The notes under the pieces were generated by a model. It was given only the letters and a program-made list of their open reading frames with translations. It searched no databases and was not told the origin of the DNA. Below, one piece after another: positions 16,967 to 25,137 of a DNA stretch of 64,000 nt (positions are counted from its first letter, which is position 1; every line of letters begins with the position of its first letter). Position numbers and translations under genes: made by a program. Source of the DNA: Roseiarcus sp963782255 (GTDB taxonomy: Bacteria; Pseudomonadota; Alphaproteobacteria; Rhizobiales; Beijerinckiaceae); assembly GCA_963782255.1 (NCBI GenBank), contig CAWAIS010000001.1:4526001-4590000 (forward strand). The letters run 5' to 3'.

Positions 16967-18028
16967 TCACGGAGCTCGTCGGAACAGAAACGATAGCGTA
17001 TAGTTTGGGCGTCCACTCGTATCAGTGAAGTGCGTTAGACTGTCAACTCTCAGCATGTCTTGGGATTCTGGGCGAATTGTCAGGGAGTTGTCGCTGAAGT
17101 TTGTCTTGTATACCGCCAATATTGTGCGCACATCCGCGCCAACCGGCGTGGAAACCCCCTCGCCGTAAGCGTCGGCTGTGACCTCGCCCCAGGCGCAGTC
17201 GGTTGGATGGCATTTTCCCCAGGCGGTGACCAATATCTTTGGACCATCCGTCCTGATTTCCAACCGCGCGAGTCCCCGCGTTTGCGCATCGGTATTTTCC
17301 CATGCGCCGTAAAAGTAGTTCAGCGCCCTCTTCGGACTTGGAGACGCTGGAGACGTTATTTGCGCCGCCTTCGTCGCGGGCTCTACCGAGCGTTTGAGCA
17401 GCCCCGGAAGAAATACGGATCCGAGTCCCGCCAAGACGAGAACCAATCCAACGAGAAAGGACCTACTTCGGAACCAGTTTCGGAACCAATTTCCTGGTCG
17501 AAGGTGTAAGCCATTCGTTTTTTGATCGGCCTCGCCTCGTCGGGCGCTAGCCAGGGGAGCGGCAGCGCCGGCCGCTTTTTCACGAGAACTCAATGTCGAG
17601 ATGATTGTTGGTTTGTCCGAGCCGTCGTGACCTGCTTGCACGTCGGTTTTCTGCTGAACCTTAATTGCGCCAAGCAGCTCGGCCAGGCCCGCATCATAAT
17701 TTGCGGTAAAATCTACATACTGCAGTCGTCTAAGGCGGAATGGAATGTTGCACTTCCGAAATAAAATGGGCAGGATTTTCTTCTGCTCATCGAATGCCAA
17801 CGATACCTCATCCATGACATTCTGTGAAACGACCAATTCCGGCGATAGAATCACGGCCAAGCAAGGCGCGGCGCCCAATGCTTCCTCGACCGCCCGGTCC
17901 CATCGGTCACCCGGCGCGATGTCGAGCTGGTCGATCCACAAGTTCGCTCCCGCCGACCGCATATCTTTTGCCAGTTTAAGCACGAAATCACTGTCAGCGC
18001 GGCTATAGCTGAAAAACAGCTGTTCCAT
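16967..18028 (-). CDS. Membrane-anchored TIR-domain protein with C-terminal beta-rich domain
   Basis: ATG 18028 is preferred, with GGAG seven bases upstream; the GTG two codons earlier sits too close. Of 353 residues, about 1-125 form a TIR_2 domain: FFSYSRADSDF, the loop LWIDQLDIAPGDRWD, ILSPELVVSQNVMDE with a candidate catalytic Glu, and QYVDF. A linker precedes one transmembrane helix (FLVGLVLVLAGLGSVFLPGLL, about 192-212). A C-terminal domain (about 235-350) contains FYGAWENTDAQTRG and GKCHPTDCAWGE. GC content is lower than neighbouring genes. Bacterial TIR domains often hydrolyse NAD+ in immunity, but here no partner gene is adjacent, so the role is unproven. Confidence 0.8.
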   Translation of the reverse strand: MEQLFFSYSRADSDFVLKLAKDMRSAGANLWIDQLDIAPGDRWDRAVEEALGAAPCLAVILSPELVVSQNVMDEVSLAFDEQKKILPILFRKCNIPFRLRRLQYVDFTANYDAGLAELLGAIKVQQKTDVQAGHDGSDKPTIISTLSSREKAAGAAAPLASARRGEADQKTNGLHLRPGNWFRNWFRSRSFLVGLVLVLAGLGSVFLPGLLKRSVEPATKAAQITSPASPSPKRALNYFYGAWENTDAQTRGLARLEIRTDGPKILVTAWGKCHPTDCAWGEVTADAYGEGVSTPVGADVRTILAVYKTNFSDNSLTIRPESQDMLRVDSLTHFTDTSGRPNYTLSFLFRRAP

Positions 18029-18275
18029 TGCCACTCTCCGAAATCAGTGTTGTATCAAACCTATACGGCGGCCGTTAAATCCGTTTATATTCAAGCCTCG
18101 GCAGATATATTCTCGCCATTGTAAAGGCGCCCGGCGCGGCGAGCGCGCAGCCGCGTGTCCTGTGCGGGCCGCGTTCTTCTATATCTCATTTCCAAGAGAT
18201 ACGCCGCAACCGCGCCGACCGCGTCGGCAGAAGACCCGGTAAAGGCCCTTCGCCGCCCGCCGAACCGCCGCGCCT

Positions 18276-20210
18276 CTATGCGGCGCGGCGGCCGCGCTTC
18301 GGCGGCTCGGGCCTCGCCGGCTTCGGCGCGGGCGCGGCGTTCTCGTCGAAGAGTTCGGCGAGCTTCTCCGTCATCGCCCCGCCAAGTTCCTCGGCGTCGA
18401 CGATCGTCACCGCGCGGCGATAGTAGCGCGTCACGTCGTGGCCGATGCCGATGGCGATGAGCTCGACCGACGAGCGGGTTTCGATCTCCTCGATCACATA
18501 GCGCAGGTGGCGCTCGAGATAGTTGCCGGGGTTGACCGAAAGCGTCGAATCATCGACCGGCGCCCCGTCCGAGATCATCATCAGGATCTTGCGCTGTTCG
18601 AACCGCCCCAGGAGCCGCTGGTGCGCCCAGTCGAGCGCCTCGCCGTCGATGTTTTCCTTGAGGAGCCCCTCGCGCATCATGAGGCCCAGATTCTTGCGCG
18701 CGCGCCGCCAGGGCGCGTCAGCCGCCTTGTAGATAAGATGGCGCAGATCGTTGAGCCGGCCGGGATTGGGCGGCTTGCCCGCCTGCAGCCAGGCCTCGCG
18801 CGACTGCCCGCCCTTCCAGGCGCGCGTGGTGAAGCCGAGAATCTCGACCTTGACCCCGCAGCGCTCGAGCGTGCGGGCGAGAATGTCGCCGCAGGTCGCT
18901 GCGACCGTGATCGGGCGCCCGCGCATCGAGCCGGAATTGTCGATGAGCAGCGTCACCACCGTGTCACGGAAATCCATGTCCTTTTCGCGCTTGAACGACA
19001 GCGGCTGTTGCGAGTCGATGATGACACGCGGCAGGCGCGCGGTGTCCAAGACGCCCTCTTCGAGGTCGAACTCCCATGAGCGGTTCTGCTTTGCCATCAG
19101 GCGCCGCTGCAGGCGGTTGGCGAGCCGCGCGACGACCGAATGCATGTTCTGCAGCTGCTTGTCGAGATAGTCGCGCAGGCGCTGCAGTTCGTCCGGGTCG
19201 CACAGCTCGTCGGCGTCGATGATCTCGTCGAACCGCGTCGTATAGGCCTTGTAGTCGGGCCCGCGCTTCTCCTGCGACTGCGGCTGCGGCGGCCGATTCT
19301 CGACCGCCTCCTCGGCGTCGCCCGCGTCGCCCTCGTCCTCGAGCTCGGACGAGGGCGCCTCGACCGTGTCCATCGCGCCTTCGTCGGCGTCGTCGGACGT
19401 GTCGTCGGCCGATTCCCGCTGCATCGAATCGTCGGACTGCTGCTCGTCGCCCTCGCCCTCCGCCTGGTCCGGCTCCTCGGGCGGCTGGTTCTCCTCGTCT
19501 TCCTGTTGCTCGTCCGCGTCGGCTTCCAACTCGCTCGCCATGCCGAGCGAGGTCAGGAGCTTCTGGACGCGCCTGGCGTAGGCGCGCTGGTCGTGGATGG
19601 CCTCGCCCAGCCGGTCGAGGTCGGCCCCGGCCTTCTCCTCGACGAAGCTGCGCCAAAGCTCGGTCACGCGCTCAGCCCCGGCGGGGGGTTTCAGGCCGGT
19701 CAGCCGTTCGCGGGCGAGCATGGCGACTGCTTCCTCGAGCGGGGCCTCGTCACGGGTGCGCGCCTCGGCGAACGGGCTCCGATGGTAGCGGTCGTCGAGC
19801 ATGGCGGTCAGGTTCGAGGCGACGCCCTCCATGCGGCGCGCGCCGATCGCCTCGACCCGCGCCTGCTCGACCGCGTCGAACAGGGAGCGGGCTGCCGGGT
19901 TCTGCGGCGCATGGCGGCGATGGATCGCGTCGCTGTGACAGGCGAGCCTGAGGGCGAAGGAGTCGGCCTGCCCGCGAATGATCGCCGCCTCGCGCGGATT
20001 GGGTTTCCGGGGTGGCTCGGGCAGCCGCGCCTTTGCGCCTTCCGGTCCCGTGACCAGCGAGGGCTTGTCGGCCGAGAAGGCGACCTCGAGCTCGGGACGA
20101 TGGGCGAGCGCGCGGGTGCAGGACGCGAGCGCGCGCTTGAACGGCTCGTTCGGCGCATCCACCTTGGCGCCGGGCTTGCGGTTGGTCGGCTTGACGTCGA
20201 CGGTGGACAT
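18276..20210 (-). CDS. cobT: Cobaltochelatase subunit CobT
   Basis: The 644-residue protein has an N-terminal helical domain, a very acidic middle (about 228-310, runs of E/D/Q), and a C-terminal von Willebrand A domain with the metal-ion-dependent adhesion motif D424-N-S426-G-S428. GFTTRAWKGG and MMISDGAPVDD complete that domain. CobT, with the AAA+ subunit CobS and with CobN, inserts cobalt into hydrogenobyrinate diamide in aerobic cobalamin synthesis. No cobS is next to it, although cobS usually precedes cobT; the upstream neighbour is a divergent toxin-antitoxin pair. Confidence 0.95.
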   Translation of the reverse strand: MSTVDVKPTNRKPGAKVDAPNEPFKRALASCTRALAHRPELEVAFSADKPSLVTGPEGAKARLPEPPRKPNPREAAIIRGQADSFALRLACHSDAIHRRHAPQNPAARSLFDAVEQARVEAIGARRMEGVASNLTAMLDDRYHRSPFAEARTRDEAPLEEAVAMLARERLTGLKPPAGAERVTELWRSFVEEKAGADLDRLGEAIHDQRAYARRVQKLLTSLGMASELEADADEQQEDEENQPPEEPDQAEGEGDEQQSDDSMQRESADDTSDDADEGAMDTVEAPSSELEDEGDAGDAEEAVENRPPQPQSQEKRGPDYKAYTTRFDEIIDADELCDPDELQRLRDYLDKQLQNMHSVVARLANRLQRRLMAKQNRSWEFDLEEGVLDTARLPRVIIDSQQPLSFKREKDMDFRDTVVTLLIDNSGSMRGRPITVAATCGDILARTLERCGVKVEILGFTTRAWKGGQSREAWLQAGKPPNPGRLNDLRHLIYKAADAPWRRARKNLGLMMREGLLKENIDGEALDWAHQRLLGRFEQRKILMMISDGAPVDDSTLSVNPGNYLERHLRYVIEEIETRSSVELIAIGIGHDVTRYYRRAVTIVDAEELGGAMTEKLAELFDENAAPAPKPARPEPPKRGRRAA

Positions 20211-20300
20211 GCTTGTTCCGGAAAATGCGGCCCGATGAAATCGCCAAGCCTCAATATGCCTCCGGGCGAGGGCTGCGGCAAGGCGTTTGCCAATTTTGCA

Positions 20301-20342
20301 TTGACGTTTGTATATACGTTATGATATCAACATCAAGGGGGC
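20301..20342 (+). promoter_or_regulatory. Candidate promoter/operator of the brnTA operon
   Basis: TTGACG (20301-20306) is followed after 17 bases by GATATC (20324-20329), an AT-rich promoter-like pair. A perfect 8-base palindrome GTATATAC (20310-20317) sits in the spacer. Such palindromes are typical operators for autoregulation by the ribbon-helix-helix antitoxin BrnA. GGGGG just before the toxin ATG is a possible ribosome site. This is predicted from sequence only. Confidence 0.45.
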
Positions 20343-20345
20343 GAG

Positions 20346-20639
20346 ATGGAGTTTGACGGCTTCGATTGGGACGATGGGAACCGCGGCAAGTGCCAGAAAC
20401 ATGGCGTTCCGATTGGAGAGATCGAGCGCCTGTTTGAGCGCATGGTCCTAATCGGGCCAGATGTCGCGCACTCGTCTGCAGAACAGCGGTTTCGGGCGAT
20501 AGGCGCCACTCCGACAGGCCGTCACGTGTTCCTTGTGTTCACGTGGCGTACGAAGGACGGGCAGCGGTTTCTGCGGCCAATTAGCGCCCGCTACATGCAC
20601 AAGAACGAGGTCACGAGCCATGAAAAAGAAATTCCCTGA
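20346..20639 (+). CDS. brnT: BrnT-family type II toxin (ribonuclease)
   Basis: The 97-residue protein has the BrnT hallmarks: an N-terminal FDWDDGNRGKCQKHGV motif, a central EQRFRAIGATPTGRHVFLVFTWR strand region, and a C-terminal RPISARYMHKNE. BrnT is a RelE-like RNase that arrests translation and is neutralised by BrnA. Its 3' end overlaps the antitoxin start by 20 bases, the normal toxin-first order for brnTA. Confidence 0.9.
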   Translation: MEFDGFDWDDGNRGKCQKHGVPIGEIERLFERMVLIGPDVAHSSAEQRFRAIGATPTGRHVFLVFTWRTKDGQRFLRPISARYMHKNEVTSHEKEIP

Positions 20640-20886
20640 CTTCAAGACCGACGCCGAAGCGGAGGAATTTGTCGCGACGGCAGACCTCAGCGAATACGAC
20701 CTTTCGGACATGGCGCCGATGCGGTTCGAGCTGCGGAAGAAGGACAAAGCCGTCAGCCTGCGCCTGCCCGAGAAACTGTACGACGCCGTGAAGGCGCGCG
20801 CCGAGCGGGCCGGAATCCCGTATCAGCGATTCATTCGCATGGCGATCGAGCAGGCTTTGCAGCGCGGGCCGAACGGCCGGAGGTAA
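20620..20886 (+). CDS. brnA: BrnA-family antitoxin (CopG/ribbon-helix-helix)
   Basis: Start ATG 20620 (MKKKFPDFKTDAEAEEF) is chosen from the family N-terminus; an earlier in-frame start falls inside the toxin gene. The 88-residue product carries the BrnA signature DLSEYDLSDM and a C-terminal ribbon-helix-helix (KAVSLRLPEKLYDAVKARAE, then IPYQRFIRMAIEQAL). It should bind BrnT and repress the shared promoter. Confidence 0.9.
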   Translation: MKKKFPDFKTDAEAEEFVATADLSEYDLSDMAPMRFELRKKDKAVSLRLPEKLYDAVKARAERAGIPYQRFIRMAIEQALQRGPNGRR

Positions 20887-20996
20887 GCAGAGGGCTGTCG
20901 CCTCGCGCCGCGGCGCACGCTGGACCGGTCGCAAGGTCGTGGAATCGAAGTGTTAGATAGAGAACACTGGAATATCGCCCAATGGAAGAGCAGCTT

Positions 20997-22442
20997 ATGA
21001 ACGCCCCCGCCTTTCCCTCGCCTGACCTCGCGATTCCCCCCGAATTCCAGGCCCGCTTCGCCGCTCAGCGCACGGCCTTCTTGAAGGCGCCGGATCCCTC
21101 CCACGCGGAACGCGTTGCGGACCTGAAGGCGCTCGCGCGGCTCATCAAGGACAATCGGGCCGCGATCCTGGCCGCAATCGACTCCGACTACGGCGGGCGC
21201 AGCGGGTTCGAGACGCTGTTCGGCGAGGTGTTTCCGGTCATCGACGGCATCCACAACGCCGAGAAGCGGCTGAAGACATGGATGAAGCCGCAGAAGCGCC
21301 GGGTCGACCGGCTGACCTTTCCGGGCGCGAGCAATCGCCTCATCCCGCAACCTTTGGGCGTCATCGGCGTCATCGTGCCCTGGAACTTCCCGCTGCAACT
21401 GAGCTTTTCGCCGCTCATCAGCATCTTCGCCGCCGGCAATCGGGCGATGGTCAAGATGTCGGAGAATTCGCAGCGCCTCGCCGAACTCCTGATCAAGACG
21501 ACGCCGAACTATCTCCCCGAGGACAAGCTCGCGTTCTTCGACGACGGCGGGCGCGGGCCTGCCTTCTCGTCGCTGCCGTTCGATCACCTGATCTTCACGG
21601 GCTCCGGCGCCACCGGCCGGGCGGTCATGATGAACGCCGCGCGCAACCTGACACCCGTCACGCTCGAACTCGGCGGCAAGTCGCCCGCGATCGTCGCGCC
21701 GGACTTTCCGGTGAAGACGGCCGCCCAGCGGATCCTCTGGGCCAAGACCTTCAACGCCGGACAGGTCTGTCTCGCGGTCGACCATCTCTATCTGCCGCGC
21801 GGCGCGGAGATCGAGTTCGTCGAGCATTGCAAGCGCCTGTTCAGGAAGCGCTATCCGAACGTCAACGGACCCGACTTCACCTCGATCATCGACCAGCGGT
21901 CGTATGATCGGCTGACCGCCGCACTCGAGGACGCGCGCGCGAAGGGCGCGATCTTGATCAATCTCGCGGAAGGGCAGATTCCCGACCCGTCCAAACGAAA
22001 GTTCGCCCCGCACATCGTGCTTCATCCGACCGCCGACATGGAGGTCATGCGGCGCGAGATTTTCGGCCCGATCCTGCCAGTGCGGCTCTACGACGAGGCG
22101 CAAGAGGTCGTCGATGCGATCAACGCGGGCGACCGGCCGCTCGCGATCTATCCTTTCACCAACAACGCGGAAATCCGCGATTTCTACATTTCCCGAACTC
22201 GCTCCGGCGGCGTCTCGGTCAACGATCCGATCCAGCACATCGCCCAGCACGACCTGCCCTTCGGCGGCGTCGGGGCGAGCGGAATGGGCGCCTATCACGG
22301 CCGCGAGGGTTTCGAGACCTTCTCGAAGATGCGCCCTGTCTTCCAGCAGGGCCGCATGTCGGCCGTGCAGATGATGTTGCAGCCGCCGTACGGGCGCTTG
22401 TCGAAGCGGATCGTCGACTTCATGATCGGCATGAAGAGCTGA
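20997..22442 (+). CDS. Coniferyl aldehyde dehydrogenase
   Basis: ATG 20997 has GGAAGAG six bases upstream and gives 481 residues, the usual length for this family; ATG 20982 is an alternative. It is an NAD(P)-dependent aldehyde dehydrogenase with PWNFPLQLSFSPL, the Rossmann loop FTGSGATGR, TLELGGKSP with the catalytic Glu, and FNAGQVCLAVDH with the nucleophilic Cys (about residue 258). The DHLYLP after the Cys and QHIAQHDLPFGGVG are characteristic of the coniferyl aldehyde dehydrogenase branch. It probably oxidises phenylpropenyl or medium-chain aldehydes. The hydroxylase gene 86 bases downstream is co-directional. Confidence 0.88.
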   Translation: MNAPAFPSPDLAIPPEFQARFAAQRTAFLKAPDPSHAERVADLKALARLIKDNRAAILAAIDSDYGGRSGFETLFGEVFPVIDGIHNAEKRLKTWMKPQKRRVDRLTFPGASNRLIPQPLGVIGVIVPWNFPLQLSFSPLISIFAAGNRAMVKMSENSQRLAELLIKTTPNYLPEDKLAFFDDGGRGPAFSSLPFDHLIFTGSGATGRAVMMNAARNLTPVTLELGGKSPAIVAPDFPVKTAAQRILWAKTFNAGQVCLAVDHLYLPRGAEIEFVEHCKRLFRKRYPNVNGPDFTSIIDQRSYDRLTAALEDARAKGAILINLAEGQIPDPSKRKFAPHIVLHPTADMEVMRREIFGPILPVRLYDEAQEVVDAINAGDRPLAIYPFTNNAEIRDFYISRTRSGGVSVNDPIQHIAQHDLPFGGVGASGMGAYHGREGFETFSKMRPVFQQGRMSAVQMMLQPPYGRLSKRIVDFMIGMKS

Positions 22443-22528
22443 GCGCCGGCTCCGGCGAGCCCAGGGGGCCTTGACAGGAGCGGGCGGGCCCAGCATCGCG
22501 ATGAGTTCCGAATAGGAAGCGGTGACCC

Positions 22529-24442
22529 GTGCAATTCCATCTTAACGGCTTCAGGCCTGGCGACCCCGAAATCTTCGATGCCCTTGGGCCATCGGCGCGC
22601 TCGGAATCGCTCCCTGAGGAAGTGGACGTTCTCATCGTCGGCTGCGGGCCCACTGGCCTGACGTTGGCCGCGCAACTGGCGGCCTTCCCCGAGATCACGA
22701 CGCGGATCGTCGAGCAGAAGCCCGGCCGGTTGACCCTCGGCCAGGCCGACGGGATCGCCTGCCGCACCATGGAGATGTTCGAGGCTTTCGGCTTCAGCGA
22801 GCGCGTGCTGAAGGAGTCCTACTGGGTCAACGAAGTGTCGTTCTGGAAGCCGGACGAAGAGGATCGCGAGAGGATCATCCGCAACGGCCGCATCCAGGAC
22901 GTCGAGGACGGCCTCTCCGAATTCCCGCATGTGATCCTGAACCAGGCGCGGGTGCATGACTTCTATCTCGACGTCATGCGCAATTCGCCTTCGCGGCTCG
23001 AGCCGGACTATTCGCGCCGCCTTCTCGATCTCCGCGTTACGCCGAACGGGGAGCGTCCCGTGACGGTGAGGCTCGAGCGCACGGACGAGGCGCATCAGGG
23101 GCAGGTCGAGACGGTCAGGGCGCGCTACGTCGTCGGCTGCGACGGGGCGCGCAGCAAGGTGCGCGAGGCGCTCGGATATGCGCTCAAAGGCGACTCCGCC
23201 AATCAGGCCTGGGGGGTCATGGACGTTCTCGCCGTCACCGACTTCCCGGACATTCGGCTGAAGGCGACGATCCTCTCCGCCGACGAAGGCAGCGTGCTCG
23301 TCATCCCGCGCGAGGGCGGCTATCTCGTGCGCCTCTATGTCGAGCTCGACAAGCTCAGCACGGACGAGCGCGTCGCGCACCGCAACATCACCCTCGACCG
23401 CCTGATCGCGACCGCGCAGCGCGTGCTGCGCCCCTACACGCTCGAGGTGAAGGAATGCGCGTGGTGGTCGGTCTACGAGATCGGCCAGCGGCTATGCGAC
23501 CATTACGACGATGCGCCCGAAGAGAAGCGGGCGCCGAGCGTGTTCATCGCGGGCGACGCCTGTCACACGCACAGCCCCAAAGCGGGACAGGGCATGAATG
23601 TCTCCATGCAGGACAGCTTCAATCTTGGATGGAAGCTCGTGTCGGTGATGAAGGGGCGAGCCTCCCCTGATCTTCTGCACACGTACTCGGCCGAGCGCCG
23701 GGCGATCGCACAGGATCTCATCGACTTCGACCGCGAATGGGCGACGATGTTCAGCGCGCGACCCAAGGCCGCGAACGACGCCGACGGCGAGGGCGTCGAT
23801 CCGGCGGAGTTCCAGAAATATTTCATGCGGAAGCTCCGCTACACGGCGGGCGCGGAAACCCGTTACCGGCCGTCGATCCTGACCGCCGAGCCGAACCATC
23901 AGCATCTCGCTAGAGGCTTCGTGATCGGCATGCGCTTCCATTCGGCGCCCGTTGTCCGCCTGGCGGACGCCAGGCTTGTTCACCTTGGCCACACGGTCAA
24001 GGCGGACTGCCGCTGGCGGGTCTTTGTTTTCGCCGACAGGGAAAATCCCGCCGCCCCCTCGTCGGCCATGCGAACTTTATGCAAATTTCTCGGCAAGTCC
24101 CCGCAGTCTCCGGTCAGGAGATACACGCCCAAAGGAGAGGATGTCGACTCCTTCATCGACGTCCGGGCCGTGTTTCAGCAGGGCCATCGCGAACTGAAGA
24201 TCGAAGACATGCCCGCTTTCCTCTTGCCCGCGAAAGGTCGTTACGGTCTTCGCGACTATGAAAAGATGTTCTGCCCTGACCTGAAGAGTCAGAAGGACGT
24301 CTTCGACATGAGGGGCGTCAGTCGCGAGCGCGGCTGCATGGTCGTCGTGCGCCCGGACCAGTATGTCGCGCATGTTCTGCCGCTCGACGCTTTCGGCGAC
24401 CTCACGGCCTTTTTCGACGGCTTCATGGTCAGCGGCGGTTGA
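22529..24442 (+). CDS. FAD-dependent aromatic hydroxylase (phenol 2-monooxygenase / 3-hydroxybenzoate 4-monooxygenase family)
   Basis: A GTG start gives 637 residues. Motifs of class A flavin hydroxylases are present: dinucleotide-binding VLIVGCGPTGLTLA (about 35-48), DG motif YVVGCDGARSKVR, and GD motif FIAGDACHTHSPKAGQGMN, followed by a C-terminal thioredoxin-like domain. Size and C-terminal domain fit the phenol/3-hydroxybenzoate monooxygenase group, which hydroxylates phenolic rings with NADPH and O2. It probably forms an aromatic catabolic unit with the aldehyde dehydrogenase upstream. The substrate is not determined. Confidence 0.88.
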   Translation: MQFHLNGFRPGDPEIFDALGPSARSESLPEEVDVLIVGCGPTGLTLAAQLAAFPEITTRIVEQKPGRLTLGQADGIACRTMEMFEAFGFSERVLKESYWVNEVSFWKPDEEDRERIIRNGRIQDVEDGLSEFPHVILNQARVHDFYLDVMRNSPSRLEPDYSRRLLDLRVTPNGERPVTVRLERTDEAHQGQVETVRARYVVGCDGARSKVREALGYALKGDSANQAWGVMDVLAVTDFPDIRLKATILSADEGSVLVIPREGGYLVRLYVELDKLSTDERVAHRNITLDRLIATAQRVLRPYTLEVKECAWWSVYEIGQRLCDHYDDAPEEKRAPSVFIAGDACHTHSPKAGQGMNVSMQDSFNLGWKLVSVMKGRASPDLLHTYSAERRAIAQDLIDFDREWATMFSARPKAANDADGEGVDPAEFQKYFMRKLRYTAGAETRYRPSILTAEPNHQHLARGFVIGMRFHSAPVVRLADARLVHLGHTVKADCRWRVFVFADRENPAAPSSAMRTLCKFLGKSPQSPVRRYTPKGEDVDSFIDVRAVFQQGHRELKIEDMPAFLLPAKGRYGLRDYEKMFCPDLKSQKDVFDMRGVSRERGCMVVVRPDQYVAHVLPLDAFGDLTAFFDGFMVSGG

Positions 24443-24445
24443 GAG

Positions 24446-24901
24446 TCAGCGGCTACGGCCGCGCCATCCGTCGAGCGACCACGGACCTGGTCCAAAAACC
24501 GCCAGCGTCAGGAATCCTCCGGCCATCGCGATGTTCTTCTGCAACTGGATCGTCTGGTCCGCGCGGGTATGAAAGATGAGCGCGGTCAGGAGACAGAATC
24601 CGAACAAGGCGATCGCCGCCCAGCGCGTCTTGAGGCCAGAGAGCACGAGCAGCCCGCCGCCGAGTTCGGTGAGGATGACGAGCGGGAGGAGGCGCGCATC
24701 GACGCCGTTCGCCAGCATGTAATCGGCGACCCCGCTGTAATTCGCGATCTTTTGCGCGCCCTCGACAATGAAGATGTAGGCGAGCATCGCGCGCGCGATC
24801 AGCATCAGCGGCGCCGCCCAGCGGGCCAGGAACGCAAGATCCCAGTCGAGTACCCGGTCGAGCGGGCGAGCGCCGGCCTCATCGTGCGAAAGGTTCGACA
24901 T
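24446..24901 (-). CDS. DoxX-family membrane protein
   Basis: The start at 24901 (MSNLSHDEAGAR) is preferred over a longer frame. The 151-residue product has four hydrophobic helices and the DoxX pattern LIARAMLAYIFIVEGAQKI, ILTELGGGLLVLSGLKTRWAA and a QKNIAMAGGFL motif before the last helix. DoxX proteins are inner-membrane and linked to redox or thiosulfate/quinone processes, but roles vary. It is convergent with the hydroxylase gene, four bases apart. Confidence 0.85.
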   Translation of the reverse strand: MSNLSHDEAGARPLDRVLDWDLAFLARWAAPLMLIARAMLAYIFIVEGAQKIANYSGVADYMLANGVDARLLPLVILTELGGGLLVLSGLKTRWAAIALFGFCLLTALIFHTRADQTIQLQKNIAMAGGFLTLAVFGPGPWSLDGWRGRSR

Positions 24902-25137
24902 TGCGCGCGGTTCCTGAAGTTGAGATTCGTCGTGAGTAATGCAAATGGGGCGAGACAGATCGTGGCTCTGAAGCTCCGGCCGGTTTGGTCGTTTTGCCGG
25001 CGCGGAGCGGCGATGCGCCTGCACTCTTTGGCGTCGCCGAAGAATTTTCCTTCAGACGCCGCCGTTTGTAAATCCCAGCGTCGATGTCGCAGCTCTCGCT
25101 TGGCGCATGCGCGCCTCTCAGCTCTCCTAAAACATAT

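Noticed and set aside
19140..20324. A 394-codon plus-strand frame opposite cobT
   Set aside because: CobT has an intact MIDAS domain and full length; the opposite frame shows only hydrophobic runs mirroring the acidic domain.
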